Positions 25,726 through 37,590 of a DNA stretch of 64,000 nt are shown piece by piece. Below the pieces are notes generated by a model, which was not told where the DNA came from, ran no database searches, and worked only from the letters and a program-made list of their open reading frames with translations. The stretch is taken from assembly GCF_009389715.1 (NCBI RefSeq), contig NC_052393.1, positions 4,154,001-4,218,000 of the forward strand, given 5' to 3'. How positions within the stretch are numbered: position 1 is the stretch's first letter; every line of letters starts with the position of its first letter. The stretch comes from Phoenix dactylifera. Lineage: Eukaryota > Streptophyta > Magnoliopsida > Arecales > Arecaceae. The translations under genes and the position numbers were made by a program.

Positions 25726-26125
25726 ACAAAGACACAAACCCCTCCTCGCCCAAGGCGGCGGTGGCGGCGATCAGGCGTCGGCCCCGATCATCTCCTAACG
25801 ATCGGCGGGCAAAACCCTAGCTTCGCGCCGACGCAAGGATCAAGAAAGCCGGATTGATCGAGAGCGTGCCAGGTTCCGGATCGATCTCGATGGATCGCTC
25901 TAGGGTTTTCGGATTGGGGAGGAGAGGGCGATCGGAGTTCTTGGAATTCGGGGTTGAGGGGAGAGGAGAGAGAGGGATTTTGTTGAGAAGAGGCGGAGAT
26001 CGGGGGTGATTTGATTTAGATACGGTAGGAGGTCCGGTGATTAAATGGAGGGGATGGGAGGTTTCGCAGCGCTGAGGGGCATTGGGGTGTGTGGAGGCTT
26101 CCTCTCGAGAAGAAGGGCTGCTTTT
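25726..26125 (-). promoter_or_regulatory. UPL3: Probable UPL3 5' leader
   Basis: This GC-rich stretch precedes the ATG and follows a TATA-like box at 26153-26162. If transcription starts about 30 bp downstream of that box, the leader is about 400 nt. It contains several aaaccctag-like motifs on the minus strand, common near plant start sites. The transcription start itself is not visible in sequence. Confidence 0.4.
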
Positions 26126-26152
26126 GGGGCAGAACATATGCCCTTATGGTTT

Positions 26153-26162
26153 GCTTATATAG
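26153..26162 (-). promoter_or_regulatory. TATA-like box for UPL3
   Basis: The minus strand reads ctatataagc here, a good TATA box, about 430 bp upstream of the UPL3 ATG. A TGGGCC-like (site II) motif lies just upstream near 26190. The assignment rests on motif and position only. Confidence 0.45.
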
Positions 26163-26459
26163 ACGAGTGGGCGGCGTCCTCTTCGGCTCGGTTGGGCCTT
26201 CTTAACAGCAAGCCTCAGTTTTGGCTCGGTCATTGCCCTTGGGTTTCTTCTATCGTCGGGGATTCTATCCGTTGCATTGGGTCGAACAAAGGGACGCACG
26301 TCGCGCGTGCGCATGTGTGGACCTCGGATTAATTGCGCCTGTGCACGTGTGGAGATTAAAATATTTTTTAAAAATAATTGGCTGCTCACTCAGATCTCGC
26401 ATTAACACATGTAGCTATATCACTAGTAAGAAAACTACATAAAGAAAAAGAAATAGAGA

Positions 26460-26780
26460 TCTGCTAGATCTAGATGAATTCTTCCGAATGATGGGCAACA
26501 AATGAGTGACCCAATCAGCAATTTTGTTCGTCTTCCAAAATACATGCCTAATCTGAAAAGCACGACACTCCCGCAACATTCGTTGTGTGTCGCCTAGGAG
26601 CGGGTGCTCTACCTCTCCCGCCCCTTCTCCAGTAAGCGCTCAACCAAAGAAGCTAAGTCTCCCTCCAAAATGATATATCCGGTCTCGAACACATGTCTGG
26701 CCTACAAAGAAAATTTTTCTTAAAAAGCACATGAGTAGCAGCCGGAGATTAGCCCACCTTGATCCCTAAAAATATTGAAA
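26460..26780 (-). mobile_element. LINE relic, RNase H tail
   Basis: The minus strand translates in pieces to FRDQGGLISGCYS and, further on, HVFWKTNKIADWVTHLLP. These are the start and end blocks of the RNase H domain of plant LINE ORF2. The order fits one 3' fragment of about 320 bp. No clear poly(A) or target duplication was found. Confidence 0.65.
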
Positions 26781-28349
26781 AAAACGAAGAATAAGCGGTC
26801 TTTTGTGCCTCTCCTTACATGTTAGAAGGGGATTAAATGAAATGAAAATCTTTCTAACTTGTATGCCCTACTCATACCCACCAATACAGATAAAATAACA
26901 ATTTTAACTAATTTATTTCAAGATCAAAACAAATATATTTAAAATTTATAAATTATTCCATCCTCTTGCTTGTATGGAGTGAAAAAAGGTTTCAAATCTG
27001 CCAACATATTTACTCCAAGAAAATCTACTTTGTAACCAGATACGGTATCTATTAATAAACTAAAATTAATACTAGCTCTAGATTTCTTTTCTTTTCTTTC
27101 TGAGCTTCATGCTTTGATCGATATTATCATGGAAATAGCTAATTTAAAAAATTTGTAATCTTCTATCATATTGCAAAATAAATCCATAAAATACCAAAAT
27201 TCAAAGGAGCTACGTACTCAACTAAACCTTGTTCCATGGGTTTCTTACCCCAATGCGTTTCTAAAAGGACTTCTTGAATTCTCCAATTCCACCAATCCTC
27301 GATAAACTACAATTATAGTAATCATAATTACTATACGTAAAACAGAGAGAGAAAAAAAAATTGAGTTATTATCGTATTTTATTTTTATTGTGTTTTTGTT
27401 GAAAATAAATTCTTAATCAACATGACTTAAAATTGTCCGAGTCTAGTGTCAGTGCCCCGAGTTCAACATATTATATGACTTAAAGAGGCATGTTTTCTCT
27501 CGATTTTCATCTTTTTAATATGCATTTTACCTTCATAAGTCTTAGATTCTTATTGTGATATTAATCATTTAATCCCAAGCATTGTTAAATGATAAGTTCT
27601 CTTAGAAACCACCTTTTTTTTCTCTAGTTTGAATCCCTACCCTCAATGAAACATGTTGACCAGATCAAATTCTTGCGAGCACAATTGCTTCCATAGGTAG
27701 TTAGTTATTTTTTTTCAATTTTGAGACTAAGATAAAATGAAATTTGGTCGGAAATTGGACGAGGATATACTTGAACCAGGCTATTGGTATCAACTTGTGT
27801 TGACTTTCATATTTTTCAGATACCTTTATCAAATTCAGTCTCAAGTAATTATTTACTTTTTATTGTTATAATTCTAAATAAGCCAAGACAATCCAGACTC
27901 AGCCACTTTCTTTTCTTTGATATCTTTGCTTAAGCGAAGTTCTCAGCGAACCACCGCTGTTCCTATTATCCCCAAGAGTAACAGACAAATTTTGGCACCT
28001 CTCAAAAAAAGTGGAGGTCTCATCACATTGTGTTACTACCATTTCTTTGTATTGCAAAAAATCAAAGTATTGTGGCGTACTGCAATTACAATAACCTCCA
28101 TGAACCAAGCGATTCCCATGCCTAACCTATACTGCATTGCCTTTGAAGTTTCAAAAATTTGGCCATATGTTTTGATAACGAGAAGAACAATAGAAAAGGA
28201 TCGGCTTACACTTATTAAATTCCTTTCTAACATACAGTAGTCAGCCCTAACTTACTGTTAACCAACACTACCATCCTCCCTAACCTAATTGCGGCCATGA
28301 TATAAGAGATTCATTTGTCTTTGATCCCTGTGCTCTTACCATCTCCTAT
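26781..28349. other. AT-rich intergenic stretch
   Basis: No gene or complete element is recognised. Overlapping open frames of 62-107 codons on both strands at about 27900-28240 do not resemble a known protein. They could be part of the decayed LINE whose reverse-transcriptase motif follows at 28350. Confidence 0.4.
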
Positions 28350-28420
28350 TGGAAACTCAAGTCGATCATATTATAAGCTCTCTTGAAATCTAGCTTAACC
28401 AATATCGCTCTCCTTTCGTA
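28350..28420 (-). mobile_element. LINE reverse-transcriptase relic
   Basis: The minus strand reads RRAILVKLDFKRAYNMIDLSF, then a stop. KLDF-x-KAY-x-x-x-D is motif A of the plant LINE reverse transcriptase. Flanking sequence is too decayed to extend. The piece sits downstream, on the minus strand, of the RNase H relic at 28854-29342, so the order is wrong for a single element and two insertions are likely. Confidence 0.5.
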
Positions 28421-28853
28421 GTGCTGACAATCACATACAATCTTTGTAAAAGTAAAGATGGTAAAATTAAAAGATAGAAAACGAAACCATACTAGAAATA
28501 TTCCATCAAATCATCCATGATATATCTTTGTTAGGCCATAAGAAACTTAGCAATAACTCGGAGAAACTCATTCAAGACATTAATTCATTTAAATTCTTAC
28601 AACACGCCTTGGTTTTGGATCGCTGAAGACAACCATCAAGTGCTATTTGCACTGTTTGTGGTTTGATCTTTGAACCTATAACCCACTTGTTTTTCTAGCT
28701 GTCGTCATATTAGATGTGGTGGGGTGGCTCTCAATGAGGTGTGGCCTATGGCCTGTCCTTTCTCTGGGCATTGGACGAAGGGAATTGGTAACTTCTATGG
28801 ACTCTATAGACGACACCCAACTAGCTTTCTTTGCTATCATGTGAACGCTACTT

Positions 28854-29342
28854 TTTTTTTTTTTTAATTTTTTTTACTAGGATGATAATGCATATCTGAC
28901 AAGTACGAATACACTCAATAAAATCAGAAAATAGAATATCTCAGAGTACCCGAGGCAACTCTCTATCCCCAGCCCATAAGGTACCATTCGCATGGCTGGC
29001 CACATAGGCAGCCATCTAATCCACAGTCTCATTTGCTTCGCGAAATACATGCTTGGCCTGAAAAGCCCCTTCATTCCTCGTTATTGGCTAGATGTCACCA
29101 AGCAATGGATGATTGCCGCTGGCACCCTTCGGACCCCTTTAGATCCAATTGATAACCGTGATCGAATCATCCTCTAGAATGACTGAGCTGGCTTGTAACT
29201 CAAACCGGATGTATCGAACGCCTGTCTAGACAGTCCTCAGCTCCGCACCAGACACGGAGATATCGAATAACTGACAGCCACCTGCTACCACAATCCTATT
29301 CATCCGGGTCCGTGATAACAAAATCCGTGCCTTCTCCCATAC
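28854..29342 (-). mobile_element. 5'-truncated LINE insertion (RNase H end) with target duplication
   Basis: The minus strand carries RNase H pieces (GTDFVITDPDE near 29320, HVFREANET near 29040) with several stops, so it is dead. The 3' end has a poly(A) tail, seen as T runs at 28854-28876. The 15 bases before the tail (28839-28853, atgtgaacgctactt) match those after the 5' end (29343-29357, atatgaacgctactt) with one mismatch, which defines the insertion of about 490 bp. Confidence 0.85.
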
Positions 29343-31129
29343 ATATGAACGCTACTTTGGCTGTTATTTAACGTGCCATGGCAATTTGGCAATGTTGCGT
29401 ATACTACACGCATCTCTTTTTCCAAGTAGCCGAGGTTTGCATGCTGGTCCCCTCCTACTGATTTGAGACTGATGCGCCTTTTGACCCATAATGATCAGGT
29501 GGCTGGTGCTGCGTTTGTTTTCTTTTTTGGTGCTGCGTTTGTTTTCCAAGATGCTTAGTTCTAATCTACGTTATGCGGCTTGTGGTGTGCTTCTGGTGTG
29601 GCTTGGGCTGTTGGGGCGGCACCGCTTTTGACGAGGACTTTCCCTTTTCCTAAATTGATTGTTGTCTGATTCCTTGGCCCTTGCACATATCCCTAACAAC
29701 TGCCACGGATGAACTGGCGCTTCCTGTTGAGCTCCTGAACTACTCACAATCAAAAAAAGAAAGAGAAGACAAGAAAGAAAATGCCAATATATCTCGAGGT
29801 CATGCTTTTTTTACAAGACAACAACAAAAATACAACCTCCAAAACTCAGGTGACCAAAGCTCTCTTTCATACCTAAAGGCATCAATTTATGATTTTCCAT
29901 ATCAACAATTCCATGCTTATCCTCATTGAATCTGATTACCAGTGTCGCTCTAGGGAGTTGCCAACAAGGAGATATCTCCTAGGTAATGTGATATGAATAG
30001 CATAATTAATTAATGGTAAAAATTTAGATGAAAAGGACCACTTATAATGCAGCTCAAAACCATAGATGATATCATTGAGGATACAATATTTTTTCTTTTT
30101 TACTGTATTCTCTGCTGTCAGGTAAAGTTACAGGAAGTGTGTACATTGAAGTCCTGAAAAAATGAGCAAGAAGAGCTAGTTACAACTGATGGATGTCCAA
30201 GAAACCGGAGCGTCAATGAAGAGAACCTTACAATTATGTAACATCTCTTGTATTAGTCAAATAAAGGAGCTTTATACTCGAGAAACAAGTGAGGACGAAT
30301 ATTTATTTTGCGCTACAAAGAAAATGTATAACCTGTTTCACTTCACCAAACCTTTCCCCCAACTTCAGTCATAATCTGCTGAGTTAGTTTGTCACACCCA
30401 GGTTCAAGTACAAGATTTTGAGGTTTCCTACATAGATTAGGCTCATCATCAGCAAAGGGAAGAAAAATTATATATACACCTATAGATCTAGAAGGTGGGA
30501 CAAACAATATCTATTCACAATTAACTTAATGTGGAGCATCTTCGGAAGAAAGCCATTCAAAAAGATATGCATAATAAATTAAATAGAACAAGAATACTAT
30601 TTTATAGAATAAATAGCTTTCCTCAAGAACCGAAAGGGACATTTCGTTGGAGAGTATGCAATGTGAGTTTCACAAGACATTTCATTGGACATTTCACTAG
30701 ATCAGATTAATGTGTTATTTTGTGAAATGGTTTTTCTAAAATTCTGAATTCAAGAACCAACCAACCATAGGCATCCAACTTGATTATTTTTTTTAAATGT
30801 TGTCTTCCTAGAGGTGATACCACTGCATGACGGAGCATATTGAAAAGCATCGCAGGAGCATTTCCACAAAATAGTCAGAAACTTATTGAGTTATTGCATT
30901 GTATAGAAATACACTGTTCATGGAATTGAACCAATGCTACATGCACTATTCAGTAATACTGGTCTTGAGTAAAGAGTTCCCAATAAAAAATACATGAGTT
31001 GAGACATGGTTGAAGAATTAGGATGAGGTGGAGGAATCAGAACAAAATCAAGATTCTAACAGTGTTGCACCTCATGTAGGACTTTCTGGTTATTGAAAAC
31101 GAACCACAAAAAATGGTTCAAGATATCTA

Positions 31130-31390
31130 AATTTTGTGTCCAAATTTCATCAATCATGCATTCAAGTGCAACTAAAGATCCAAAGAGCAATTCAACTGGA
31201 TGATATTTACCAAAAGATCTAACAAGAACCAGTTTGTGGAAAGATACGAAACTTCAGAATCTCTCTAAACATGAATATACTTAGCATGAAGATTTTTGCA
31301 ATGGAGACATGCAGATAACCATTAATAGACTAAATTGTCGGACCAAATGCAAGCTTCAAAACCATGCTCTTCCTAACTTATTGGGATCAA
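31130..31390. repeat. Diverged dispersed repeat, copy 1 (copy 2 at about 34380-34640)
   Basis: Blocks such as gaaagatacgaaacttcaga, gaagattt...ca, aacccatta-like and gcttcaaaaccatgctctt recur in the same order at 34380-34640 (gaaagatacaaagtttcaga and so on). The order is preserved over about 250 bp with many changes, so both derive from one old repeat family. The class is unknown. Confidence 0.45.
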
Positions 31391-32772
31391 CAAGTTGTAT
31401 CCTTGAAGATAATTATCAAGACAAAAAAACAATGAGAAAATGAATAGATAAAATCAAACCATTTATCTGATACCATGCCAGAACAGAACTTAGGCTAATC
31501 ATATTTATTGACACTTCATGGAATAACAGAAATGGAAGAAGAAAGGGATTAAAAAAAAAGAGAGAAGAAAGAGTAAATCATAACCATATCAACAGACTTT
31601 AACCCATCCATTCAAGCTTGGCTTCCTATAATGTTCTAGCCATTCATTTAGGCTAATCATATTTATTGACACTTCAATCCCTTCAAATTCTTCCTAAAAG
31701 CTTTATTACAAACTTCACAAATGAATATCTTTCCTGATTTCAAACCCTCAAACATAACCCCAAGCCCCTTTCTAAGAAATATCCTTTGATAGTCATTGAA
31801 GATGCTCATACCATCCCAACAAGTTCTATGACAAATTGTTCTTTATATTTGAAACTTCTGCAATTAGTCAATTAGGCAAATTACTCTAGTCTCTCAATGG
31901 TTTGACTGCATGTTCATTCTTGCATGTTAGTAGAAGCTTGAGAGTTGCGCAGACTGTTATACTCCACAAGATTAAAGGAATGCCTAATAGATAAGTTGCT
32001 TAGCTTTGAGAGGACATTTTTCTAACTAAAGAACTAAATTAAACATTTAAATGGGCGCTGCTTTAGCATTTAGCAACATGTAACCTTTTAGGGGACAGAG
32101 TAAGTGTGTTAGACAAAACTAATCCAGAGGATATACCAAATGGTCTAGAAGCTATATGCAGAAAAACAACTAATGAAAAAAAACAAAGACTGTTGTATGC
32201 ATTTAAAGGGTTTCCATATTGAGATATTTCATCAGAGTATACAGGAAAACTAAATATAGAGATGATGCATCCCAAAGACTCAAGAAATCAAACTAGTTGT
32301 CACAGCACTAAAGTAAGATAACCCTCAAAGTCTCAGATTATTGATACATAAACCTGGAGTTGGACCATAATTAAGTTTGGATAATATTACAGAAATAATA
32401 TGAATATCCTGCGTCTCCAATAAACTTTGTTCATCCTTGATATGGTAATATCAACCAGCACTAAAGCACTGGAATACCATCTTGCCTTTCTTTAGTAAGT
32501 AGGATCACCTATATCAGACTAAAACATGGATATTTTGCAAAAAGGATAAAAATAACAAGAAAATAGTGGAGAATCAACATAATTTTCTCTCTCTGTATAT
32601 ATGAGGTCAAGTGAATCAAGGGATGATTGCATAGGAAGGACATGGTAAAACCAGATGAGCAGAATAACTGAGCGTTTTGTGCTCGGCAGATATGAAAGAT
32701 CAATCACTAACAAAGAAAATTCAAAATGTGAAAGACTGTTGAATCATAACCATTTATGAGACTGGCAAATTT

Positions 32773-32840
32773 CGTCGTCGCCGTCGCCGTAGTAGTAGCA
32801 GTACTAATAACGACAACAACAACAACAACAACAACAATAA
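32773..32840. repeat. Trinucleotide microsatellite
   Basis: Runs of gtc/gcc, tag and then aac units lie one after another, the last being about nine aac units. Confidence 0.9.
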
Positions 32841-34902
32841 TGAGACTGGCAGAGAAGCAAGAAGCAGAAGTCATAAGAAAGAAATTTTCCCAACCAAGTA
32901 TAATTGGCATGTTACAAGGTTTTGTAATCCAACCTGGTGCTAATCATCCCTTTTGCTCCAATATTATACATCAAAATTTACTTTTAGTAACTTCGCAAAT
33001 TAAAGATGAGTAATTATATTCTTCATAAATTAACTTTTAACCCCTGGAGTGCTATAAGTTTGGTCAGTATCAACTATTGCACAATAAATACCTGTCATAT
33101 GATTGTGTATAACTCAATGTTAGATATCTGGCAAATACTATAGCATAACAGAGTTGTACATACCATACAAGCCACTATAAGTCAGCACATGGTTATATTG
33201 CATATACAGTGCAAAGCAGAATATTTTGTTGAGTGGGTTTGGTTCTCTTTTTTGTTTTTCTCTCCTAGCTATGCCTAGTCTTTTGGCAAGCATGTAGAAA
33301 GTCCAATTCACAAGTTTGGAAGTGGAAAAACATTTGAACTGAGAAACATTGTAAGATTAGAAGACATGGGCATAGATATTGGCAGTTTTCAGGTGATTTT
33401 ATTCCGAGCATGCTGAACTTAAATTTTTATGGATGTTGTCTTTACTGGGTGAAAAATTGGCTTCCCCAAAACTATAAATTTGAAACCACCAAAACATGTG
33501 GCATGTAATTAGGTTTTCCTTTTGCAAAGTTGTCCTCCAAGAAGTGATCTTTGCACACCTTGGAGCACTTCATACCATTTAGATTAGATTAATTATTATG
33601 ATTACCGTGTTATGTTTAAAATATGTCCTCTATATCATAGTATTATAAGATAGTTACATTATGTCTTACAATTTCCACCATACAATCTCAATCTCGTTTT
33701 CTTTTACCTATCCTTTCCTTTCATTGAATATAATATTTCTTTTTCGGGGATCTATGGATAAATTCTGTAGCAAATATGTTTTCAAAACTAGATATCAAAC
33801 GTGTGTTTAATTACATCTTAATATAATTAACCTTTTAAAAGGGTCAGAGTTATTTTTAGATTTTTAAATAAATGCCAGTAGGACCTCTAGCATAACATTC
33901 TGTGAGTTCATTCCATGCCAATTTGTCAATTTGAAGCATGATATAGTACGACCTCTGTTACCTAATCCAGAAATATAGGAACATTGGTTGTCAATTTTAA
34001 GCATGTCAGAGGCCCCCTAGTGTAACATTGTTTGAAATCTCACCAGAATTTCAATAAATTAATAGATGAGTATCTGGTTATTTTGTATTATGGACATACA
34101 TGATATAGGAACTAAAAAAGGGTAAAAAAAATGAATACTAAATTCATTATATAATTAAGATGGATTCATAATAGCTAGTGTGGGCAATAAAAGATACTTC
34201 AGGCGGATAGAAAGCACTAGGAAAAGAGAGACAGGAGGAGAGCAATAGCAAGATTCAAATAAGAGTTTGGCAGCTTCGATATAAAAAATAAAGATACTTA
34301 AGGGCATGACCGAGCATGATGCGCGATATTTATAACTTGGTTCAAACTTTTTCTTTATCTATTTACATCCTACAAATTATGTCCACAAAAACATCCTACA
34401 AAATATTCAAATTTCATAGAGCATTTCAATTGAATAGTTTCTTAACAAAATATCTAATCGACCAACATCTTGTAGCTCGATGAAAGATACAAAGTTTCAG
34501 ATTCCCTCCCTTAGTAAGTGCAAACTAGCAAGCACGAAGACTTTCATAACCGGAACAGTGAATACCCATTAGAAGCCAAACTACATCGATCATTGGAGAT
34601 TTCAAAATCGTATTCTTTCTAATATTCTGAAATCTAAAAGTCATTAAATCCAAGAGGGAAAACAGATCTAGAAGAAAAAAGGGAGAAAATGTCTGACCCC
34701 TGTATTTTTTATACTAAGACTCATTCTTCCATTGATAGCCTCAAAGTACAAGTTTAGCTTGAATCAATTTTCAAACTTTTTTCTTAAACATACCTTTAGG
34801 AAGCCACATAACAATATATTGCATCTAATGAGATAATTAACTAAGACTACAAAGTAAATTGAGGTATAGGAGATCATCTGGAAGCATTACCTGAACTGGA
34901 CT

Positions 34903-36157
34903 TTATTCCAGCATTTTGCAGAGACTGAGCTCAACCCAAAGAGGACGCAGCAACTTTTCGGAGTTCGGTTCCCTCCAACCAAACGATAAATGCTTATAGT
35001 AGTCAGTCTTGAAATTGAGCACATCTATTTCATGAGCATCACTATCAACTCGTTCATATGAAAGATCAACGGGCTCACAAAAGTATATGCAGTCCTCTTG
35101 GCATCCAGGAATATCCCTAGTACAAACAATGAGGTTCTGGTATAGATTCCATGATCTGAACACTACATTGTCATGAATGCTTTCCACGACAGACCATCCG
35201 GGTGGGTTCCCGGGCATCAACTCAAATATGGCATAACGTCTCTTGACATTTTCTTCTTCATCATCGTCATCCTCATCATCAGAATCAACAGAGACAGCGT
35301 CTGCATTGCAACGGGCAAACAAAAACAGCTGTGAAGACGTTGTGACAAAAAATAGAGGGCCATTGTCCCCGGTGTGCAAAGCGATCGTCTCAGGGTTCAA
35401 AGGGGAAGCAATTTCACAAACTGAAGCATTGCATCCAAGTCAGACGTATAGAGGCTCCCCACATGGTGCACCACAGAGACGGGCAAGCTGAATAAACCGG
35501 TATTCATCAGAGTCCATGATTCATCTCCCAATTTATAGAAGGCGACAGCATGGTCGCCACGATAGCACTCGGCGATCACCACCATGCAATCCGTCCGGGC
35601 CGTGTTCGGGCTCGAAAGCAAGAAAGCGCGTCACGGGAAAATGCGCGAGTACTGGAGGATATCCAAGGTGGAGTCTATGCCATGCCCGATGCGGAGCCTC
35701 ACACTCAGAAACTTCTGATGGACCGGAGAGAATTCGTAGCCGCGCCGGTGGACGAAACCATCGGTGGGAGGGAGCTGGATTTCGGCTCCGATGAGCGGGT
35801 TCAGCAAGAAAAGACGTCCGTCCGCGGGGGCGACGTCGAGAAGGAGGAGCCAACCGCGCGAGGCGGCGAGGATTACTTTGTTGACGAGTTTGGGTATGGA
35901 GAGAGTGCGGATCTGCCGGGTGGAGACGCTGAGAACGGAACGGCGTTCGGTGGAGGGGTGGTAGGGGAGCATGAGGATAGGGAGGTGAGGGGGAGATTGG
36001 TGGGTTTGGCGACGGAGCGCCAGGACTTGCAGACGCAGCGGAAGCGGAGGTAGTCGGAGGCACGGGTGAGCTTCTTGACGATGAGGTCCAAGAGTTCGTC
36101 AGGTAGAAGTCCGGACCATCGGGAGATGCTCATCCTGCCTTCTTCACCGGATGCCAT
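34903..36157 (-). pseudogene. F-box/DUF295 (KIB-type) gene with two frameshifts and one in-frame stop
   Basis: The ATG at 36157 begins MASGEEGRMSISRWSGLLPD; WSGLLPDELLDLIVKKL and FRCVCKSWRSVA form an F-box. The frame then shifts at a five-C run near 35993: LPPHLPILMLPYHPSTERR continues in the next frame. DUF295 follows (ASRGWLLLLD, GRLFLLNPLIGAEIQLPP). An in-frame TGA lies at 35631-35633 and another 1-nt shift at a four-C run near 35405. The rest (NPETIALHTGDNGPLFFVTT, LFLFARC, an Asp/Glu run, GNPPGWSVVESIHDNVVFRS) runs to a normal stop at 34903. The total, about 415 codons, is usual for the family. Such proteins join SCF ubiquitin ligases through SKP1. Both shifts would be mended by one extra C, so assembly error in C runs is an alternative to true decay; the TGA argues for a pseudogene. 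Confidence 0.8.
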
Positions 36158-36190
36158 TGTTGCCGCTCGAAGAAAAGATGTGGTGGTGGT

Positions 36191-36658
36191 GGAATGGGGA
36201 CGAGTTTTTAGGGTTTCTTGCGTTTCTTGATCGAGATCACCGTGGGCCGTGGCATAGGACTGGACTGTATATGATAGGCCGGGCTTGAGCCTAAACAATG
36301 TTAAAGATGATATAAATTCGGCCCAAAGCCGAATAAGAATCAATAAAATTTTAGATCCGAGGAGATATCGCTGCGCCGAGGAGATCAAAAATTGATCACA
36401 TCGAACCTATTTAGGCCGGCATTGGAATGGGGACGAGTTTGTCGGGTTTCTTGCGTTTCTTGATCGAGATCACCGTGGGCCGTGGCATAGGACTGGACGT
36501 ATATCATAGCCCGGGCTTGAGCCCGAAAAATGTTAAAGATGATATAAATTCGGCCCAAAGCCAAATAAGAATAAATAGAATTTTAGATCCAAGGAGATAC
36601 CGCTGCGCCGAGGAGAACAAAAATTGATCACACCGAACCTATTTAGGCCGGCATTGGA
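36191..36658. repeat. 233-bp tandem duplication over the F-box 5' flank
   Basis: The block beginning ggaatggggacgag at 36191 starts again at 36424 and runs to about 36658, with roughly one change in 20. It includes cgtttcttgatcgagatcac, ccgggcttgagcc and aatttaggcc-like stretches. The first copy ends only 34 bp upstream of the F-box ATG, so the duplicated unit is the leader and proximal promoter of that gene. Confidence 0.92.
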
Positions 36659-36669
36659 TCCAGTATCAA

Positions 36670-37137
36670 GGGCTCGTTTGCTTCACGGAAAAAGAAGGAG
36701 TAAAAGTGTCGTCAACAAAAAAATATTGAGATGCCTTTTGTTTGGTTTGAGTTTTCAAAGAAGAAAGATAGAAAAGTTGTATTCTAATGAGAATATTATT
36801 TTCATGTTTTATAGAAAAGTCTTTTTCACGAGAAATATGGAAAAATTATTTTCTCGTGAGCCGAAAATCACTCTATTTTTATTTTTTTTCCAAAAAGACT
36901 CTTCAGCATTAAAGAGGTATTAAAGACCTAATTTTTATTAAGAATATAATAGAAATTATATATAACTTTCTTAGGAGAGTGGATGGACCAAACATAAGCA
37001 CTTTGTAAATCTGTCACATTTTTATTGTCAACCAAATATGCTAAAAATACTTTTTCAGGCATCCTCTTTGCAGAAATCTGCTTTTCAGAAATCATATTCT
37101 TAGAAGAGAAAATATTTTCCGCGAACCAAACTAGCCC
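36670..37137. mobile_element. Harbinger-like MITE with GGGCT...AGCCC ends
   Basis: The left end gggctcgtttgcttcacgga and the right end ccgcgaaccaaactagccc are imperfect inverted repeats of about 24 bp. The gggnctgtttggtt-type end is common in plant PIF/Harbinger-like MITEs. The triplet caa lies directly outside on both sides (36667-36669 and 37138-37140), matching a 3-bp target duplication. The 468-bp interior is AT-rich and noncoding. It sits only 11 bp past the tandem duplication. Confidence 0.7.
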
Positions 37138-37590
37138 CAAATGTATAGGACTGAAAGGGACCTCCATCCAAATTCATTTTTGTATTCAAATCTATACGAA
37201 TATAGATATAAATTTAAGTATTTGAGCAGTATCAGTATTCATATCCGATAAAGAAAAATAAATATAGATATCAATTGATAATTATTCAATCTATATCCGA
37301 ATATTCTATTCTATTAGCCGTCTTATTTAGTTTTAGAAAAAAATATAGGAACACCCTCAAAGTTTGGGTTGTTTATATTTAGAGTCCAAAAGTTTAAAAT
37401 ATTTCAATGAGCCATCAAAACTTTAAATTCATTGCCACATGGCCCAGCTATCTATGTCCGTTACAAAACATTATTAGATGAGGAACATGTGATGACTAAT
37501 TTTTTGTAAAATTTCAAAACCCGCCCTTCCTATTGACTTAGCAAGAGGCTCTTATTTTTGCAGAAATTAAAAGAAATGGAAGGAAGAATA
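37138..37590. other. Intergenic AT-rich stretch
   Basis: No gene is seen. The part at about 37330-37500 (caccctcaaagtttgggttg, atcaaaactttaaattcatt) resembles a type of plant dispersed repeat I know only by appearance; no ends could be fixed. Confidence 0.35.

Larger units (their letters stand above)
29358..34902. other. AT-rich intergenic region, no gene seen
   Basis: Open frames here are short, on both strands, and resemble nothing. Visible items are a (GTC)/(AAC) microsatellite at 32773-32840, a 29-bp direct repeat at about 31490 and 31648, and a diverged dispersed repeat pair at about 31130-31390 and 34380-34640. No promoter or RNA gene is supported. Confidence 0.6.

Noticed and set aside
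27917..28240. Open frames of 107 codons (plus) and 65 codons (minus) in the intergenic region
   Set aside because: No recognisable domain, overlapping frames on both strands, AT-rich codons and no promoter context; a decayed repeat is more likely.
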